Under the pieces are notes generated by a model. That model was not told the origin of the DNA and ran no database searches. It saw only the letters and a program-made list of their open reading frames with translations. From Chitinophaga pinensis (GTDB lineage: Bacteria > Bacteroidota > Bacteroidia > Chitinophagales > Chitinophagaceae): a stretch of DNA of 64,000 bases. Position 1 is the first letter of the stretch; every line of letters starts with the position of its first letter. Position numbers and translations under genes: made by a program. Of the stretch, positions 17,048 through 26,065 are shown one piece after another. The stretch spans positions 3,658,001 to 3,722,000 of the forward strand of contig LR632930.1 in assembly GCA_902167325.1 (NCBI GenBank), written 5' to 3'.

Positions 17048-18703
17048 ATGAAAATGAAAATACTGATCGTAGCGGGACTGGGCCTTTGCACTGCACTGCT
17101 GCCTTCCTGCTCGAAGGTGCTGGACAAGGCGCCGCTGGATTCATATACCGATGAATCTGTCTGGAAAGACATGAAGCTGGCCGAGGCTTTCGCCAACAAC
17201 ATCTACAACGTTTTGCCTACCTGTACCTACGACTGGGGCAATTCCATCAACAGGAGCTTTTTGCTCTCGCCTGCATCTGACGAAGGTTTTAACAAGTTCA
17301 ACTACGCCGGTGTGCGGAACGTACTGAACAAAGGACTGTTGTCTCCTGATAACGCAGGCAGTTTCGATATCTGGTCCAAGAACTACCATCATATTCAGAA
17401 TTCGAATATTTTCCTGTCGAAGATCGACCAGGTGCCTGGTGATGAAACCATGCGCCGCAGGATCAAAGGAGAGGTTACTTTTCTGCGGGCTTACGCATAT
17501 TTTCAGCTGATAAGCGACTATGGCGGTGTTCCCCTCGTAAAGCAACCCTTTACACTGACATCAGACTTCAAAGTACCCCGCAGCAGCTTTGATGTATGCG
17601 CGAAGTTTGTGAGCGATGAATTGGAAGCTGCGGCTACCATGCTTACCGGTATCAACCAGCCGAAAGGCCGGATCAATGCCGCGCTGGCACTGGCGATTAA
17701 ATCACGCCTGTTGCTGTACGTGGCCAGTCCGCTCTGGAACCCTTCCAACGATCCCGCTAAATGGACGGCCGCGTCTGTTGCCGCCAAAAAGGTGATAGAC
17801 CTGAACGGAATTAACCTCTTCAATGGTAATTATGCAGACCTGTTCACCACTTTTAATTCAGAAGTGATCGGCATGAAACTGTCCAACAAGCAATACCAGT
17901 GGGATGCGTTTACCGGTGTGGAAATGATGAACTTCCCCAACGGTTACCACGGCTGGGCGGCATTTGCTCCCACGCAGGATCTGGTGGATGCATTCGGTAT
18001 GGCAGATGGTAAAATGATCACCCATGCACAATCGGGCTACAACCCCCAGCAACCCTATGCTAACCGCGATCCCCGTTTCTATGCCAATATCATTTTCGAC
18101 GGGCGCCCCACAGGTAACCCTGCTTACTTCTCCGACAGAACCACCAACGAGGCACAGTTCTATGAAGGCGGCTATGATTCCGATCAGGGATATGATGCGT
18201 GGAACAACAGTTTGACGCGTTACACCTTCCGTAAGTACATGGACACTACGTTCAATTTCAACACCGATACACAAACCGACCGCTTCTGGATCCTCGCACG
18301 GCTGGGAGAGATGTACCTGAACTACGCGGAGGCAGAATTCCAGTTAGGACATGAAGCCGAAGCACGCGAATACCTCAACAGGATCCGTACACGGGCAGGT
18401 ATTACCACACCGCTGACGGAATCAGGCCCTGCACTGCTGGAGCGGATACGGAACGAAAGGCAGGTGGAACTTTGCTTTGAAGGGCACCGCTACTACGATG
18501 TACGCCGCTGGAAAATTGCGGAAGTAACGGAGAACCGTCCCTGCCGCCAGGTGTACATTACACGCAATCCAACTACCGGTGTCAAAACATACGTGTACAA
18601 AACACTGGAAGAGCGGGCCTTCAAACCCGAGCATTATCTGTTGCCCATCCCGCGTACGGAACAGAACCGTACCGGTATGGATCAAAATCCACATTACAAA
18701 TGA
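17048..18703 (+). CDS. SusD/RagB glycan-binding lipoprotein
   Basis: A 551-residue SusD-family lipoprotein with signal peptide MKMKILIVAGLGLCTALLPSC and a lipobox cysteine at residue 21. The helical TPR core is visible (FLRAYAYFQLISDYGGVPLV; ALAIKSRLLLYVASPLWNP; ILARLGEMYLNYAEAEF; YYDVRRWKIAE) and it ends with the typical LLPIPRTEQNRTGMDQNPHYK. It caps the SusC transporter on the cell surface. The start is the ATG at 17048; a TTG nine bases upstream is unlikely. Close spacing to SusC indicates one transcript. Confidence 0.93.
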   Translation: MKMKILIVAGLGLCTALLPSCSKVLDKAPLDSYTDESVWKDMKLAEAFANNIYNVLPTCTYDWGNSINRSFLLSPASDEGFNKFNYAGVRNVLNKGLLSPDNAGSFDIWSKNYHHIQNSNIFLSKIDQVPGDETMRRRIKGEVTFLRAYAYFQLISDYGGVPLVKQPFTLTSDFKVPRSSFDVCAKFVSDELEAAATMLTGINQPKGRINAALALAIKSRLLLYVASPLWNPSNDPAKWTAASVAAKKVIDLNGINLFNGNYADLFTTFNSEVIGMKLSNKQYQWDAFTGVEMMNFPNGYHGWAAFAPTQDLVDAFGMADGKMITHAQSGYNPQQPYANRDPRFYANIIFDGRPTGNPAYFSDRTTNEAQFYEGGYDSDQGYDAWNNSLTRYTFRKYMDTTFNFNTDTQTDRFWILARLGEMYLNYAEAEFQLGHEAEAREYLNRIRTRAGITTPLTESGPALLERIRNERQVELCFEGHRYYDVRRWKIAEVTENRPCRQVYITRNPTTGVKTYVYKTLEERAFKPEHYLLPIPRTEQNRTGMDQNPHYK

Positions 18704-18732
18704 TGAATGCCGTTTTGATATTTCTTAACCCT

Positions 18733-18767
18733 GAACAGCCCTGCCGCTTCTGCGGTCGGGGCTGTTC
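18733..18767 (+). terminator. GC-rich hairpin after SusD
   Basis: GAACAGCCC and GGGGCTGTTC pair around an inner CCG/CGG stem, 30 bases after the SusD stop. There is no T-run, so it may act as an RNA-stability or processing hairpin that separates abundant susCD message from the downstream genes, rather than as a true terminator. Confidence 0.5.
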
Positions 18768-18785
18768 CCGTGTAAACCCTGTAGT

Positions 18786-19826
18786 ATGAAAATATACTGG
18801 ATGATAAGCGCCATACTGGTGTTAACGGCATCCGCCTGTAAGAAAGGTAAAGACGCGCCGCCTCCGGAAGAAGCACCGGTAAACACGATCATTACGCCGG
18901 GAAATGAACCGGGATATGTATACATAGACGGGAAGTATAGCGGTTATAAATCCAACGGACAGGTGAAGCTGCCTGCCGGGCGTCACAACATTGGAGTAGC
19001 GCTGGAAAACTCATGGATCTATTTACGCAAAGAAGTGGATGTAACCGCTGGTGCGGCGATCACATTCACGGCGGCAGATAAGCCTGCGCCCAAAGTATGG
19101 AAAGCGCTGTATGTAGGTCTTTCCGAAACACGCGGTAACTCCGCAACGGGCGATTGCTCCACCCATTTCACCAAAGCGGAACTGGATGCAGGCTATGAAT
19201 TTCTGCAATGGAGCCTCCGGGAACATTTTGAGAAATACTCCTACGGACTCATGCAATGGCAGCTCGAAAGGAAAGACATTGCGGAACCGGTAATGCTGAA
19301 GAAAAGCGGGGAAGCTTGGTATACGGTGGAGCCGCCTGTTATCACAGCTAAGATCCCTGAAATAGTACCGGGTGCTTATGATTGTGTGTTCGTGTTCTGG
19401 CGGGAAAGCGAAGGCACCTGCAGCTTCCGGAGTAATTACTTCGGACTGGCATGGACTAACCCCATGGGCGAACCCATCAAAACCGGTTTCGTTACCGTTA
19501 AGTTCGACGCCGGAAATGGTGTGGCAGGGAGAATAGCGAATTACAAAGCCAACGACCCCGGCGTATGGGTACATGAATGGCTGCATACTACCGGTGAACG
19601 TTTTTACCAGGATAAAGGAATCTCGATGCCACAGCCTGCCGGCGGCTTTACCGTACATGCGGCAGAAACCTACGGATACACCTATCCGTGGATGACATGG
19701 TACCGCGATATGATGGGAGGCAGGGTGCCCAATACCCTTACCGGACTGGGCTACCTCGGTATCGGCCCGGAAGCTTTCCTGCGCTGCACCGTCAGGGAAA
19801 CGGCGCTGGACGCGGCTTGCCGGTAA
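18786..19826 (+). CDS. PEGA-domain lipoprotein with HEXXH motif
   Basis: A 346-residue lipoprotein; lipobox cysteine at residue 18 (LTASAC). Residues 40-95 form a PEGA domain (PGYVYIDGKYSGYKSNGQV, LPAGRHNIGV), a small surface beta-fold. The rest is unrecognised but contains HEWLH at 263-267, a zinc-peptidase-type HEXXH, and several paired cysteines (C124, C200, C212). It sits between susD and a glycosidase in a utilisation locus, where surface glycan-binding lipoproteins are usual. It could be a metallopeptidase-fold surface protein acting on glycoprotein, or HEXXH may be structural. Family not assigned. Confidence 0.6.
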   Translation: MKIYWMISAILVLTASACKKGKDAPPPEEAPVNTIITPGNEPGYVYIDGKYSGYKSNGQVKLPAGRHNIGVALENSWIYLRKEVDVTAGAAITFTAADKPAPKVWKALYVGLSETRGNSATGDCSTHFTKAELDAGYEFLQWSLREHFEKYSYGLMQWQLERKDIAEPVMLKKSGEAWYTVEPPVITAKIPEIVPGAYDCVFVFWRESEGTCSFRSNYFGLAWTNPMGEPIKTGFVTVKFDAGNGVAGRIANYKANDPGVWVHEWLHTTGERFYQDKGISMPQPAGGFTVHAAETYGYTYPWMTWYRDMMGGRVPNTLTGLGYLGIGPEAFLRCTVRETALDAACR

Positions 19827-19912
19827 GAAGAAACGGCTGAATACGGAACTTATTTTTAACTATATTCAATCATTCTTTTTGATATGACGAAAGCACTAAA
19901 CTTTTTTGGGGT

Positions 19913-21373
19913 ATGATGGCTTTGGCAAGGATCAGGGCAGTTGCCTTCGCCCTGCTTATTAGTTCCGGAATCGTACCGGATGGCCTGAAGGCGCAATCCG
20001 GCCCGGCTGTCTTCACATCTTCGGATACTGCATTACAGCAGGCTTACGAACGTGCCCGGGATATGGCATTGTCTTACCGGGGATCGCCGGCAGATCCGAT
20101 AGGGCCTTGGTACGAAGCCGCGCTCCCTTCAAGGAATGCCTTTTGCGTACGCGATGTATCACATCAGCTGATAGGCGCGGAAGTATTAGGCATGCATGCG
20201 GAAAACCGGAATATGCTCACGCATTTCGTATCGAACATCTCCGAAAGCAAGGACTGGTGCACTTATTGGGAGATCAACAAATTTGCGAAGCCGGCTCCGG
20301 AAGATTACCGGAATGATCAGGAGTTCTGGTATAACCTGAACGCCAATTTCGAGCTGATACACGCCTGCTGGCGGATGTACCTGTGGACGGGCGACAGTAC
20401 CTACATCACCGCACCCGCATTCCGGCAGTTCTTCGACCTTACTGTTACTAAGTATACAGATCGATGGCACCTGCAGCCCGAAATGCTGTTAAAGCGCCCG
20501 GTATATCCCAATGCACCGGTGCCTTTTAATTTCAACGATTACTTCCACCGCTGCCGTGGACTGCCTTCCTATTACGAGGCTATTGCCGATATGGGCATGG
20601 GGGTAGATCTTGTGGCGGCTATGTACCGCGGGCTTACCAGCTACGCCGCCATTGCGGATAGGAACGGGGCAAAAAGAACCGCAGGTACTTACCGCGCCAA
20701 AGCAGCAGCTTACCACAACCATATGGAAACACAGTGGTGGGATCAGGAGGCAGGACTATACAACACCTACTTCAACCATAAAGGCCGGTTCGGCAAAGGA
20801 GAGGGGGAAGCGTACCTGCTCTGGTACGATGCCCTTACAGACAGTAGCCGTATCCGCCGCACCATCGCCCACCTCGCGGCTTCGAAATGGAACGTGGAGA
20901 ACCTGTCGTATCTCTCTTACCAGATGAGCCGCTATGGGTATTTCGATGAGGCTTACCGTTACATCCTGTTCCTGACGGACCCTTCCACCGAAAGGAGGGA
21001 GTACCCGGAAGTATCGTTTGGGGTGATGGAAGGCATTGTGCAGGGGATCATGGGTGTGGAGCCGGATGCCCGCCGGGGGAGTCTGACCACCATTTATAAT
21101 TCCCATTCCCCGCATTTTTGTGAATTACGCGGCCTGAAGGTATTATCTTCGGAAATCAATCTGAAACATGCCCCGGGGCGTAGCACGCTCACAAACGAAG
21201 GAAAGGTCCCCATTACCTGGCGGGCAGCATTTAACGGACGTATTACGCGGATAAACGTCAACGGAAAGCCTCAAAAGGCAATTGTGGAAACCGATTATAT
21301 GGGAAACCAGCGCTCCCGGGTAGATATCAGGGTAGCACCCGGTGCCACGGCAACGGCGGCAATCGCCCGATAG
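19913..21373 (+). CDS. Six-hairpin ((alpha/alpha)6) glycosidase-like protein
   Basis: A 486-residue secreted protein (signal peptide to about residue 28, DGLKAQ). The sequence has the repeating helical layout of a six-hairpin glycosidase: AFCVRDVSHQLIGAEVLG, LNANFELIHACWRMYLWTGD, FGKGEGEAYLLWYDAL and EVSFGVMEGIVQGIMGVEP, with a small C-terminal beta-domain. Acidic residues in RDVSHQ and KGEGEAY are candidate catalytic residues, which I cannot prove. Related folds include GH37, GH63, GH78 and GH125; I cannot choose. It belongs to the SusC/D locus and probably trims imported oligosaccharide in the periplasm. ATG 19913 and 19916 are equivalent starts. Confidence 0.65.
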   Translation: MMALARIRAVAFALLISSGIVPDGLKAQSGPAVFTSSDTALQQAYERARDMALSYRGSPADPIGPWYEAALPSRNAFCVRDVSHQLIGAEVLGMHAENRNMLTHFVSNISESKDWCTYWEINKFAKPAPEDYRNDQEFWYNLNANFELIHACWRMYLWTGDSTYITAPAFRQFFDLTVTKYTDRWHLQPEMLLKRPVYPNAPVPFNFNDYFHRCRGLPSYYEAIADMGMGVDLVAAMYRGLTSYAAIADRNGAKRTAGTYRAKAAAYHNHMETQWWDQEAGLYNTYFNHKGRFGKGEGEAYLLWYDALTDSSRIRRTIAHLAASKWNVENLSYLSYQMSRYGYFDEAYRYILFLTDPSTERREYPEVSFGVMEGIVQGIMGVEPDARRGSLTTIYNSHSPHFCELRGLKVLSSEINLKHAPGRSTLTNEGKVPITWRAAFNGRITRINVNGKPQKAIVETDYMGNQRSRVDIRVAPGATATAAIAR

Positions 21374-21412
21374 AGTAGAGTGAACATTGAATTAAAAGCA
21401 GAAGACCGTTTT

Positions 21413-22420
21413 ATGAACGTATTTGATAAAATTACGGACCTGGAGAAAGTAGTATCCTATTCCAAACACGACCGTCTCGTGCAGGGCATCATCCATTCCA
21501 TCAACGATAAAGTACTCACCCCGGGCGATACCCTGCCCTCTGTGAACGTGATGATCCGTGAGCTGGGCTTTTCAAGGGAAACCATCATGAAGGGCTACCG
21601 CGAACTGGTTGGCCGGGGTATTATCGAAGCCAAGAACCGGCTGGGGTATTTCGTATCCGGCAACAGCACGGGGCAAACCCTGAAGGTGGCACTGGTAATG
21701 TATAACCTCGATACGTTCGAAGAACAGTTCTACCGTAATTTCAGACAAACGCTCGGCCCCTCCGTTACGCTGCAATTATACTTCCATCACGGCAACATCG
21801 ATGTGTTCGAAACGGTGCTGCAGAGCATCCGTGGCCAGTTCGGCATGTATGTGATCGCTCCCATACCACACCCTAAATCAAAGGAACTGCTGGAAACACT
21901 CCCCCGCAACAAGTTCCTGATGTTCGACCGGTATGAACCGCTGGATGGTGAATTCAGCCACATCACGCAGGAATTCGAAAAGTCTTCTTACAGGATGTTT
22001 ACCGAACTGGCGGATGATATCAGGAAGTTCGATGAATTCATCTTCTATCATTCCCCCGATTCGCTGGACCCTAAAGAGATCGCCCGCGCCTTCCGGAAAT
22101 TCATTAAAACACATGATATCAATGGCCGCATCGAAAAAGAATTCGTGGCCGGTACCGTTGAAAAGAATAAGGCCTATTTCACCCTCGACAACTTTGCCAT
22201 GTGGGAGATCCTGAAAGAATGCAAGGCAAAGCATTTCAAACCGGGGAAAGACGTAGGGATCCTATCCCATAACGATGAGCCGGCGAAAGAATTTGTAGGG
22301 ATCACTACTTACTCGGCAGACTTTGCTGCCATGGGCCGGCTGGCCGCACAGGCTATCCTTGACAGGGAGCCGGTGCAGATGACGATCCCTACCACGCTGG
22401 CGCGGCGCGCTTCGCTTTAA
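21413..22420 (+). CDS. GntR-family regulator with periplasmic-binding-type ligand domain
   Basis: A 335-residue regulator. The N-terminal GntR winged helix covers about residues 14-78 (LTPGDTLPSVNVMIRELGFSR, then GYRELVGRGIIEAK). The remainder (KVALVMYNLDTFEEQFY onwards, ending FAAMGRLAAQAILDREPVQM) has the LacI/periplasmic-binding fold, as in AraR-type repressors that bind sugars. This architecture inside a utilisation locus predicts that a sugar from the pathway releases or recruits it. I use ATG 21413; a GTG at 21380 is seven bases after the previous stop and is possible. It replaces the hybrid two-component or sigma/anti-sigma regulators common in such loci. Confidence 0.82.
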   Translation: MNVFDKITDLEKVVSYSKHDRLVQGIIHSINDKVLTPGDTLPSVNVMIRELGFSRETIMKGYRELVGRGIIEAKNRLGYFVSGNSTGQTLKVALVMYNLDTFEEQFYRNFRQTLGPSVTLQLYFHHGNIDVFETVLQSIRGQFGMYVIAPIPHPKSKELLETLPRNKFLMFDRYEPLDGEFSHITQEFEKSSYRMFTELADDIRKFDEFIFYHSPDSLDPKEIARAFRKFIKTHDINGRIEKEFVAGTVEKNKAYFTLDNFAMWEILKECKAKHFKPGKDVGILSHNDEPAKEFVGITTYSADFAAMGRLAAQAILDREPVQMTIPTTLARRASL

Positions 22421-22450
22421 CCTTATCAGACCAACAAAAATATTTACAAC

Positions 22451-24421
22451 ATGCGATTTTTATATATGCTGCTGCTCCTGCTGCCCTGTGCTGCAGGCCA
22501 CGCGCAGTACATTTGGGAAATGGAACCCAACGGCGGTATCCGCTGGAACACCGTACCCGGAAAAGCACATGCCGACCATTTCGAGATGAGTGGCAAACAG
22601 ATATCCGCCATCGTCCGCTATGGACAGGATGCCACCGGTAAACTCAGTTTCGGCCGCAAGCTGGTGTTCCCCTTGCTGCGGAGCATCCCCAATAATACGC
22701 GCGCCAACCTCATCCGTGAGTTCAACGGCAATATCATGGACTCGGTGAAGCTCAATGGGCAGCCGGTACGTGAAAGCCGCCCGGTGTTTTCCATACATGG
22801 CACGCTCCATAGTGCATCCGCCATCGGGCAGGATGTAACCCTGCAAAGGAACCTCTTCCCGTCGCCGGATAAAGCCGCACTGGTAGAAGCGTTTTATATC
22901 GGTAATAGCAGCAAAGAAACCATCACTGTCCATATCCCGGCAACCGACAGCAGCATTGCCACGGATGCCGCGAAAGGCGTGTACGGTTCCTACATCTTAC
23001 AGGTGAAAACATGGAACGCCGGCCAGCATGCCATACGCCCCGGCACAGGCTTGTATTTCCATGTGGTATATTCCGCCCGCAAACAGCAGGATGCTCCCTT
23101 TTACCTGGACCCCGCCTATGAGCTGGGCAAACGGATGGCCATTGTGAAGGAACTGGAAAATACCCTTGTACTGGAAACGCCTAATGATACCATCAACCGC
23201 ATGTTCGCCTTCGCCAAGGTTCGTGCCGCGGAAAGCATTTACGAAACCAAAGAGGGACTGATGCATGGCCCCGGCGGCGGAGAATACTATGCCGCGATAT
23301 GGGCCAACGATCAGGCGGAATATGTGAATCCCTTCTTCGCCTACCTCGGTTATGAAGCGGGCATCGCCTCTGCACGTAACAGCTTCCGGATCTTTGCGAA
23401 ATACATCAACCCTGAATACAAGCCCATCCCCAGCTCCATCATTGCGGAAGGGGCAGATTACTGGAATGGCGCGGGAGACAGGGGAGATCAGGCTATGATA
23501 GGCTATGGCGCTGCTAAGTTTGCCCTTACACTGGCCGAAAGCCGCGATCAGCAGGAGCAGTGGCCGCTGGTAAAATGGTGCAACGAATTTTTACTCCGTA
23601 AGAAATCTGCCGAAGGCATAATATTCTCCGATTCCGATGAACTGGAAGGCCGGTTCCCCGCAGGCAAATACAACCTCTCTACCAATGTGCTTACCTACGG
23701 CTCCCTGCTCTATGGTGCCCGCCTTGCAGATATACTGCATGAAACACTGACGGCCACGGAATGGAGAAAAGAAGCTGCCGCACTGAGAACGAACATCGAA
23801 AAGTATTTCGGAGCGGAAGTGGAAGGCTATAAAACTTACCGCTATTATGATAAGAACGACAAGCTCCGCGCATGGATTTGCATGCCGCTGGTAATGGGCA
23901 TGTACGAAAGGAAAGATCAGACACTGGCCGCATTGCTTTCCCCAAAGCTCTGGAGCCCCGACGGACTGCTCACTGAATCTGGCTCCAAAACCTTCTGGGA
24001 CCGCTCTACACTCTACGCTTTCCGCGGTATCTTCAAAGCAGGTGCTACTGACACGGCCATCAAATACCTGAATTACTATTCCGGGAAACGCTTATTAGGC
24101 ACCCACGTGCCTTATGCCATTGAGGCATGGCCCGAAGGGAATCAGCGGCATTTATCAGCCGAAAGCGGGCTGTATTGCCGCGCGGTAGTGGAAGGACTGT
24201 TTGGATTCGATCCCATCGGCAACGGAGAATTCTCCATATGCCCACGCCTCCCGGCTACATGGAACCGTATGTCGCTGAAAAGTATGCAGGCATTCAAAAC
24301 AACATTCGATATATCCGTTCAGCGCAAAGGCAAGCTGTTTGCTGTAACGATCAAAGAAGCAGGCAAACCTGCGAAAGCCTTCGCTTGGAATGGTAAGCAG
24401 GAGCTGCGCATTAAACTGTAA
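22451..24421 (+). CDS. Secreted six-hairpin glycosidase-like protein
   Basis: A 656-residue protein with a signal peptide (MRFLYMLLLLLPCAAGHAQ). An N-terminal beta-rich domain of about 240 residues precedes an (alpha/alpha)6 region: EYYAAIWANDQAEYVNPFFAYLGY, GAGDRGDQAMIGYGAAKFAL, FSDSDELEGRFPAG, and the C-terminal SAESGLYCRAVVEGLFGFDP typical of GH78/GH95/GH65-like enzymes. Candidate catalytic acids lie in WANDQAEY and SDSDELEG; not proven. It is 30 bases after the regulator and 14 before the symporter, so the four genes from 19913 to 26010 are co-transcribed. Substrate specificity is not decidable by eye. Confidence 0.68.
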   Translation: MRFLYMLLLLLPCAAGHAQYIWEMEPNGGIRWNTVPGKAHADHFEMSGKQISAIVRYGQDATGKLSFGRKLVFPLLRSIPNNTRANLIREFNGNIMDSVKLNGQPVRESRPVFSIHGTLHSASAIGQDVTLQRNLFPSPDKAALVEAFYIGNSSKETITVHIPATDSSIATDAAKGVYGSYILQVKTWNAGQHAIRPGTGLYFHVVYSARKQQDAPFYLDPAYELGKRMAIVKELENTLVLETPNDTINRMFAFAKVRAAESIYETKEGLMHGPGGGEYYAAIWANDQAEYVNPFFAYLGYEAGIASARNSFRIFAKYINPEYKPIPSSIIAEGADYWNGAGDRGDQAMIGYGAAKFALTLAESRDQQEQWPLVKWCNEFLLRKKSAEGIIFSDSDELEGRFPAGKYNLSTNVLTYGSLLYGARLADILHETLTATEWRKEAAALRTNIEKYFGAEVEGYKTYRYYDKNDKLRAWICMPLVMGMYERKDQTLAALLSPKLWSPDGLLTESGSKTFWDRSTLYAFRGIFKAGATDTAIKYLNYYSGKRLLGTHVPYAIEAWPEGNQRHLSAESGLYCRAVVEGLFGFDPIGNGEFSICPRLPATWNRMSLKSMQAFKTTFDISVQRKGKLFAVTIKEAGKPAKAFAWNGKQELRIKL

Positions 24422-24435
24422 TCACTTAACGGGGG

Positions 24436-26010
24436 ATGAGCACCATCGCAATATGTACGTTTTTCATCATCACCGCCATGGCAGCCTGGCTGTCGTGGCG
24501 CGGTACCCGTACCGCTAAGCCTGCCACACTCACCGGACTGTTCCTCGGCAACAGGAACCTGGGCTTCGTGGCGGTAGGCAGTGGATTGTTGTTTGCTAAT
24601 ATCAACACCACATCCTTCATCGGTGAAAACGAACTCACGTTCACCAATAACATGAGCGTGATGGCCTGGGGGGTTACCTCGGTGGTAGTGATGATGGTGG
24701 TAGCGGAATTCATTCTTCCCATTTATCTCAAAACCGGCATCTCCACAACACCCGATTTCCTGGAAGCGCGGTACGACCGTAGCACCAAAACCATCGTGTC
24801 CCTCATTTTCCTTGTCAACTACATCGTGAACCTGCTGCCCTCGGTGCTCTATGGTGCCGCGGTGGCGTTGGAAGGCTTATTTGGTGTGTCTGCCGCACTT
24901 GGCATCGGGTACTGGCCTGCCATCTGGCTGCTGGTGGCTTTGATGGGCGCTGCAGGAACCCTGTTTTCATTAAGGAGCGGCCTGAAGGGAATGACGGTTT
25001 CCGGTACTGTTCTGGGATTTGCCATGTTTACCGGCGGACTATTGTTACCCTATTTCGCGCTACAGCATTTAGGCGGCGGCAGCTGGGAAACCGGACTGCA
25101 GACCATTCTCACATCTCAAACCGAAAAGTTCAATGCCATTGGCGGCAGCAGAGACGCCATTCCATTTTCTACCATCTTTACCGGCATGCTGCTGGTGAAC
25201 CTTTACTATTGGAGCACCGAGCAATACATCGTTCAACAGGCGCTTGGCTCTAAGGATTTGGCATCCTGCCAGAAGGGGATGGCTTTAGCCGGTCTTGGTA
25301 AACTGATATTACCCCTGTTACTGAACTTACCGGGCATCATTGCAGCGCATGTGTATGTGAGTCTTCCCAATTCCACCACCGCATTTTCCACGCTGCTGCG
25401 CGACGTATCGCCGCCAGTATACACGGGCTTTATGGCAGCATTGTTATTCGGCGCCTCACTCACCACTTTCATCGCGGGAGTGAACAGCTCCGGCACCCTG
25501 TACATGCTCAACCTCCGGAAGCAAACCCCGGAAACCAACAACCTCCGCACCGCCCGCCGCTTCGAAGTATTGCTTTGTGCATTGGCAGTATGCATCGCCC
25601 CGTTCATTCACTTTACGCAGGGCGGGCTTTATACATGGCTGCAGAAGATAGGTGCCCTGTTCAGTGTGCCCATCTTTACCATCATGGTCGTGGGCTTCCT
25701 CACCCGCAGGGTGCCTCCCGTGGCTGCGAAAGCGGGCCTGCTATTCTTCATCATCTGTTACGCCCTATCGCAGTTTGTGATAGATACAGGCATTCATTTC
25801 CTGCATGTACTGGCAATGCTGTTTGTGGTAACTGTAGGACTTATGATTCTTATCGGATGGCGTAAACCGATGCAAATACCGTTTGTGCTGGAAACCCATA
25901 ACCTCGTGGAAGTAACACCCTGGAAGTACCGGCGCATGGCTTCCATCGTATTGACCGGCATGGTAGTGGCGCTGTACTGGCTGTTCTCGAAAGGCGGCCT
26001 GGCAGGGTAG
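24436..26010 (+). CDS. Sodium:solute symporter (SSS family)
   Basis: A 524-residue inner-membrane protein with about 14 hydrophobic helices and SSS-family signatures: GLFLGNRNLGFVAVGSGLLFANINTTSFIG near the front, YLKTGISTTPDFLEARY, and the SGLT-like WSTEQYIVQQALGSK. Members import sugars, sialic acid or other solutes with Na+. As the last gene of the utilisation locus it probably carries the final monosaccharide into the cytoplasm, in place of the MFS permease often found there. The ATG at 24436 is 14 bases after the glycosidase stop. A terminator hairpin follows. Confidence 0.9.
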   Translation: MSTIAICTFFIITAMAAWLSWRGTRTAKPATLTGLFLGNRNLGFVAVGSGLLFANINTTSFIGENELTFTNNMSVMAWGVTSVVVMMVVAEFILPIYLKTGISTTPDFLEARYDRSTKTIVSLIFLVNYIVNLLPSVLYGAAVALEGLFGVSAALGIGYWPAIWLLVALMGAAGTLFSLRSGLKGMTVSGTVLGFAMFTGGLLLPYFALQHLGGGSWETGLQTILTSQTEKFNAIGGSRDAIPFSTIFTGMLLVNLYYWSTEQYIVQQALGSKDLASCQKGMALAGLGKLILPLLLNLPGIIAAHVYVSLPNSTTAFSTLLRDVSPPVYTGFMAALLFGASLTTFIAGVNSSGTLYMLNLRKQTPETNNLRTARRFEVLLCALAVCIAPFIHFTQGGLYTWLQKIGALFSVPIFTIMVVGFLTRRVPPVAAKAGLLFFIICYALSQFVIDTGIHFLHVLAMLFVVTVGLMILIGWRKPMQIPFVLETHNLVEVTPWKYRRMASIVLTGMVVALYWLFSKGGLAG

Positions 26011-26020
26011 GCAACAAAAA

Positions 26021-26046
26021 GGCCGGGAACCTGTAAAGCCCCGGCC
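26021..26046. terminator. Shared terminator between symporter and phytase genes
   Basis: GGCCGGG and CCCGGCC pair around an 12-base loop, with AAAAA to the left. On the minus strand the stem is followed by TTTTTG, so it terminates the phytase transcript best; for the plus-strand symporter transcript it forms the hairpin without a T-run. Confidence 0.75.
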
Positions 26047-26065
26047 TGATAATGGTGTATGCGGT

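Noticed and set aside
18733-18767. Riboswitch or structured RNA after SusD
   Set aside because: Only one hairpin is present and no conserved core or second domain can be seen.
21380-21412. GTG start for the GntR regulator
   Set aside because: Possible, but the added 11 residues are not part of the winged helix and an ATG at 21413 fits the family start better.
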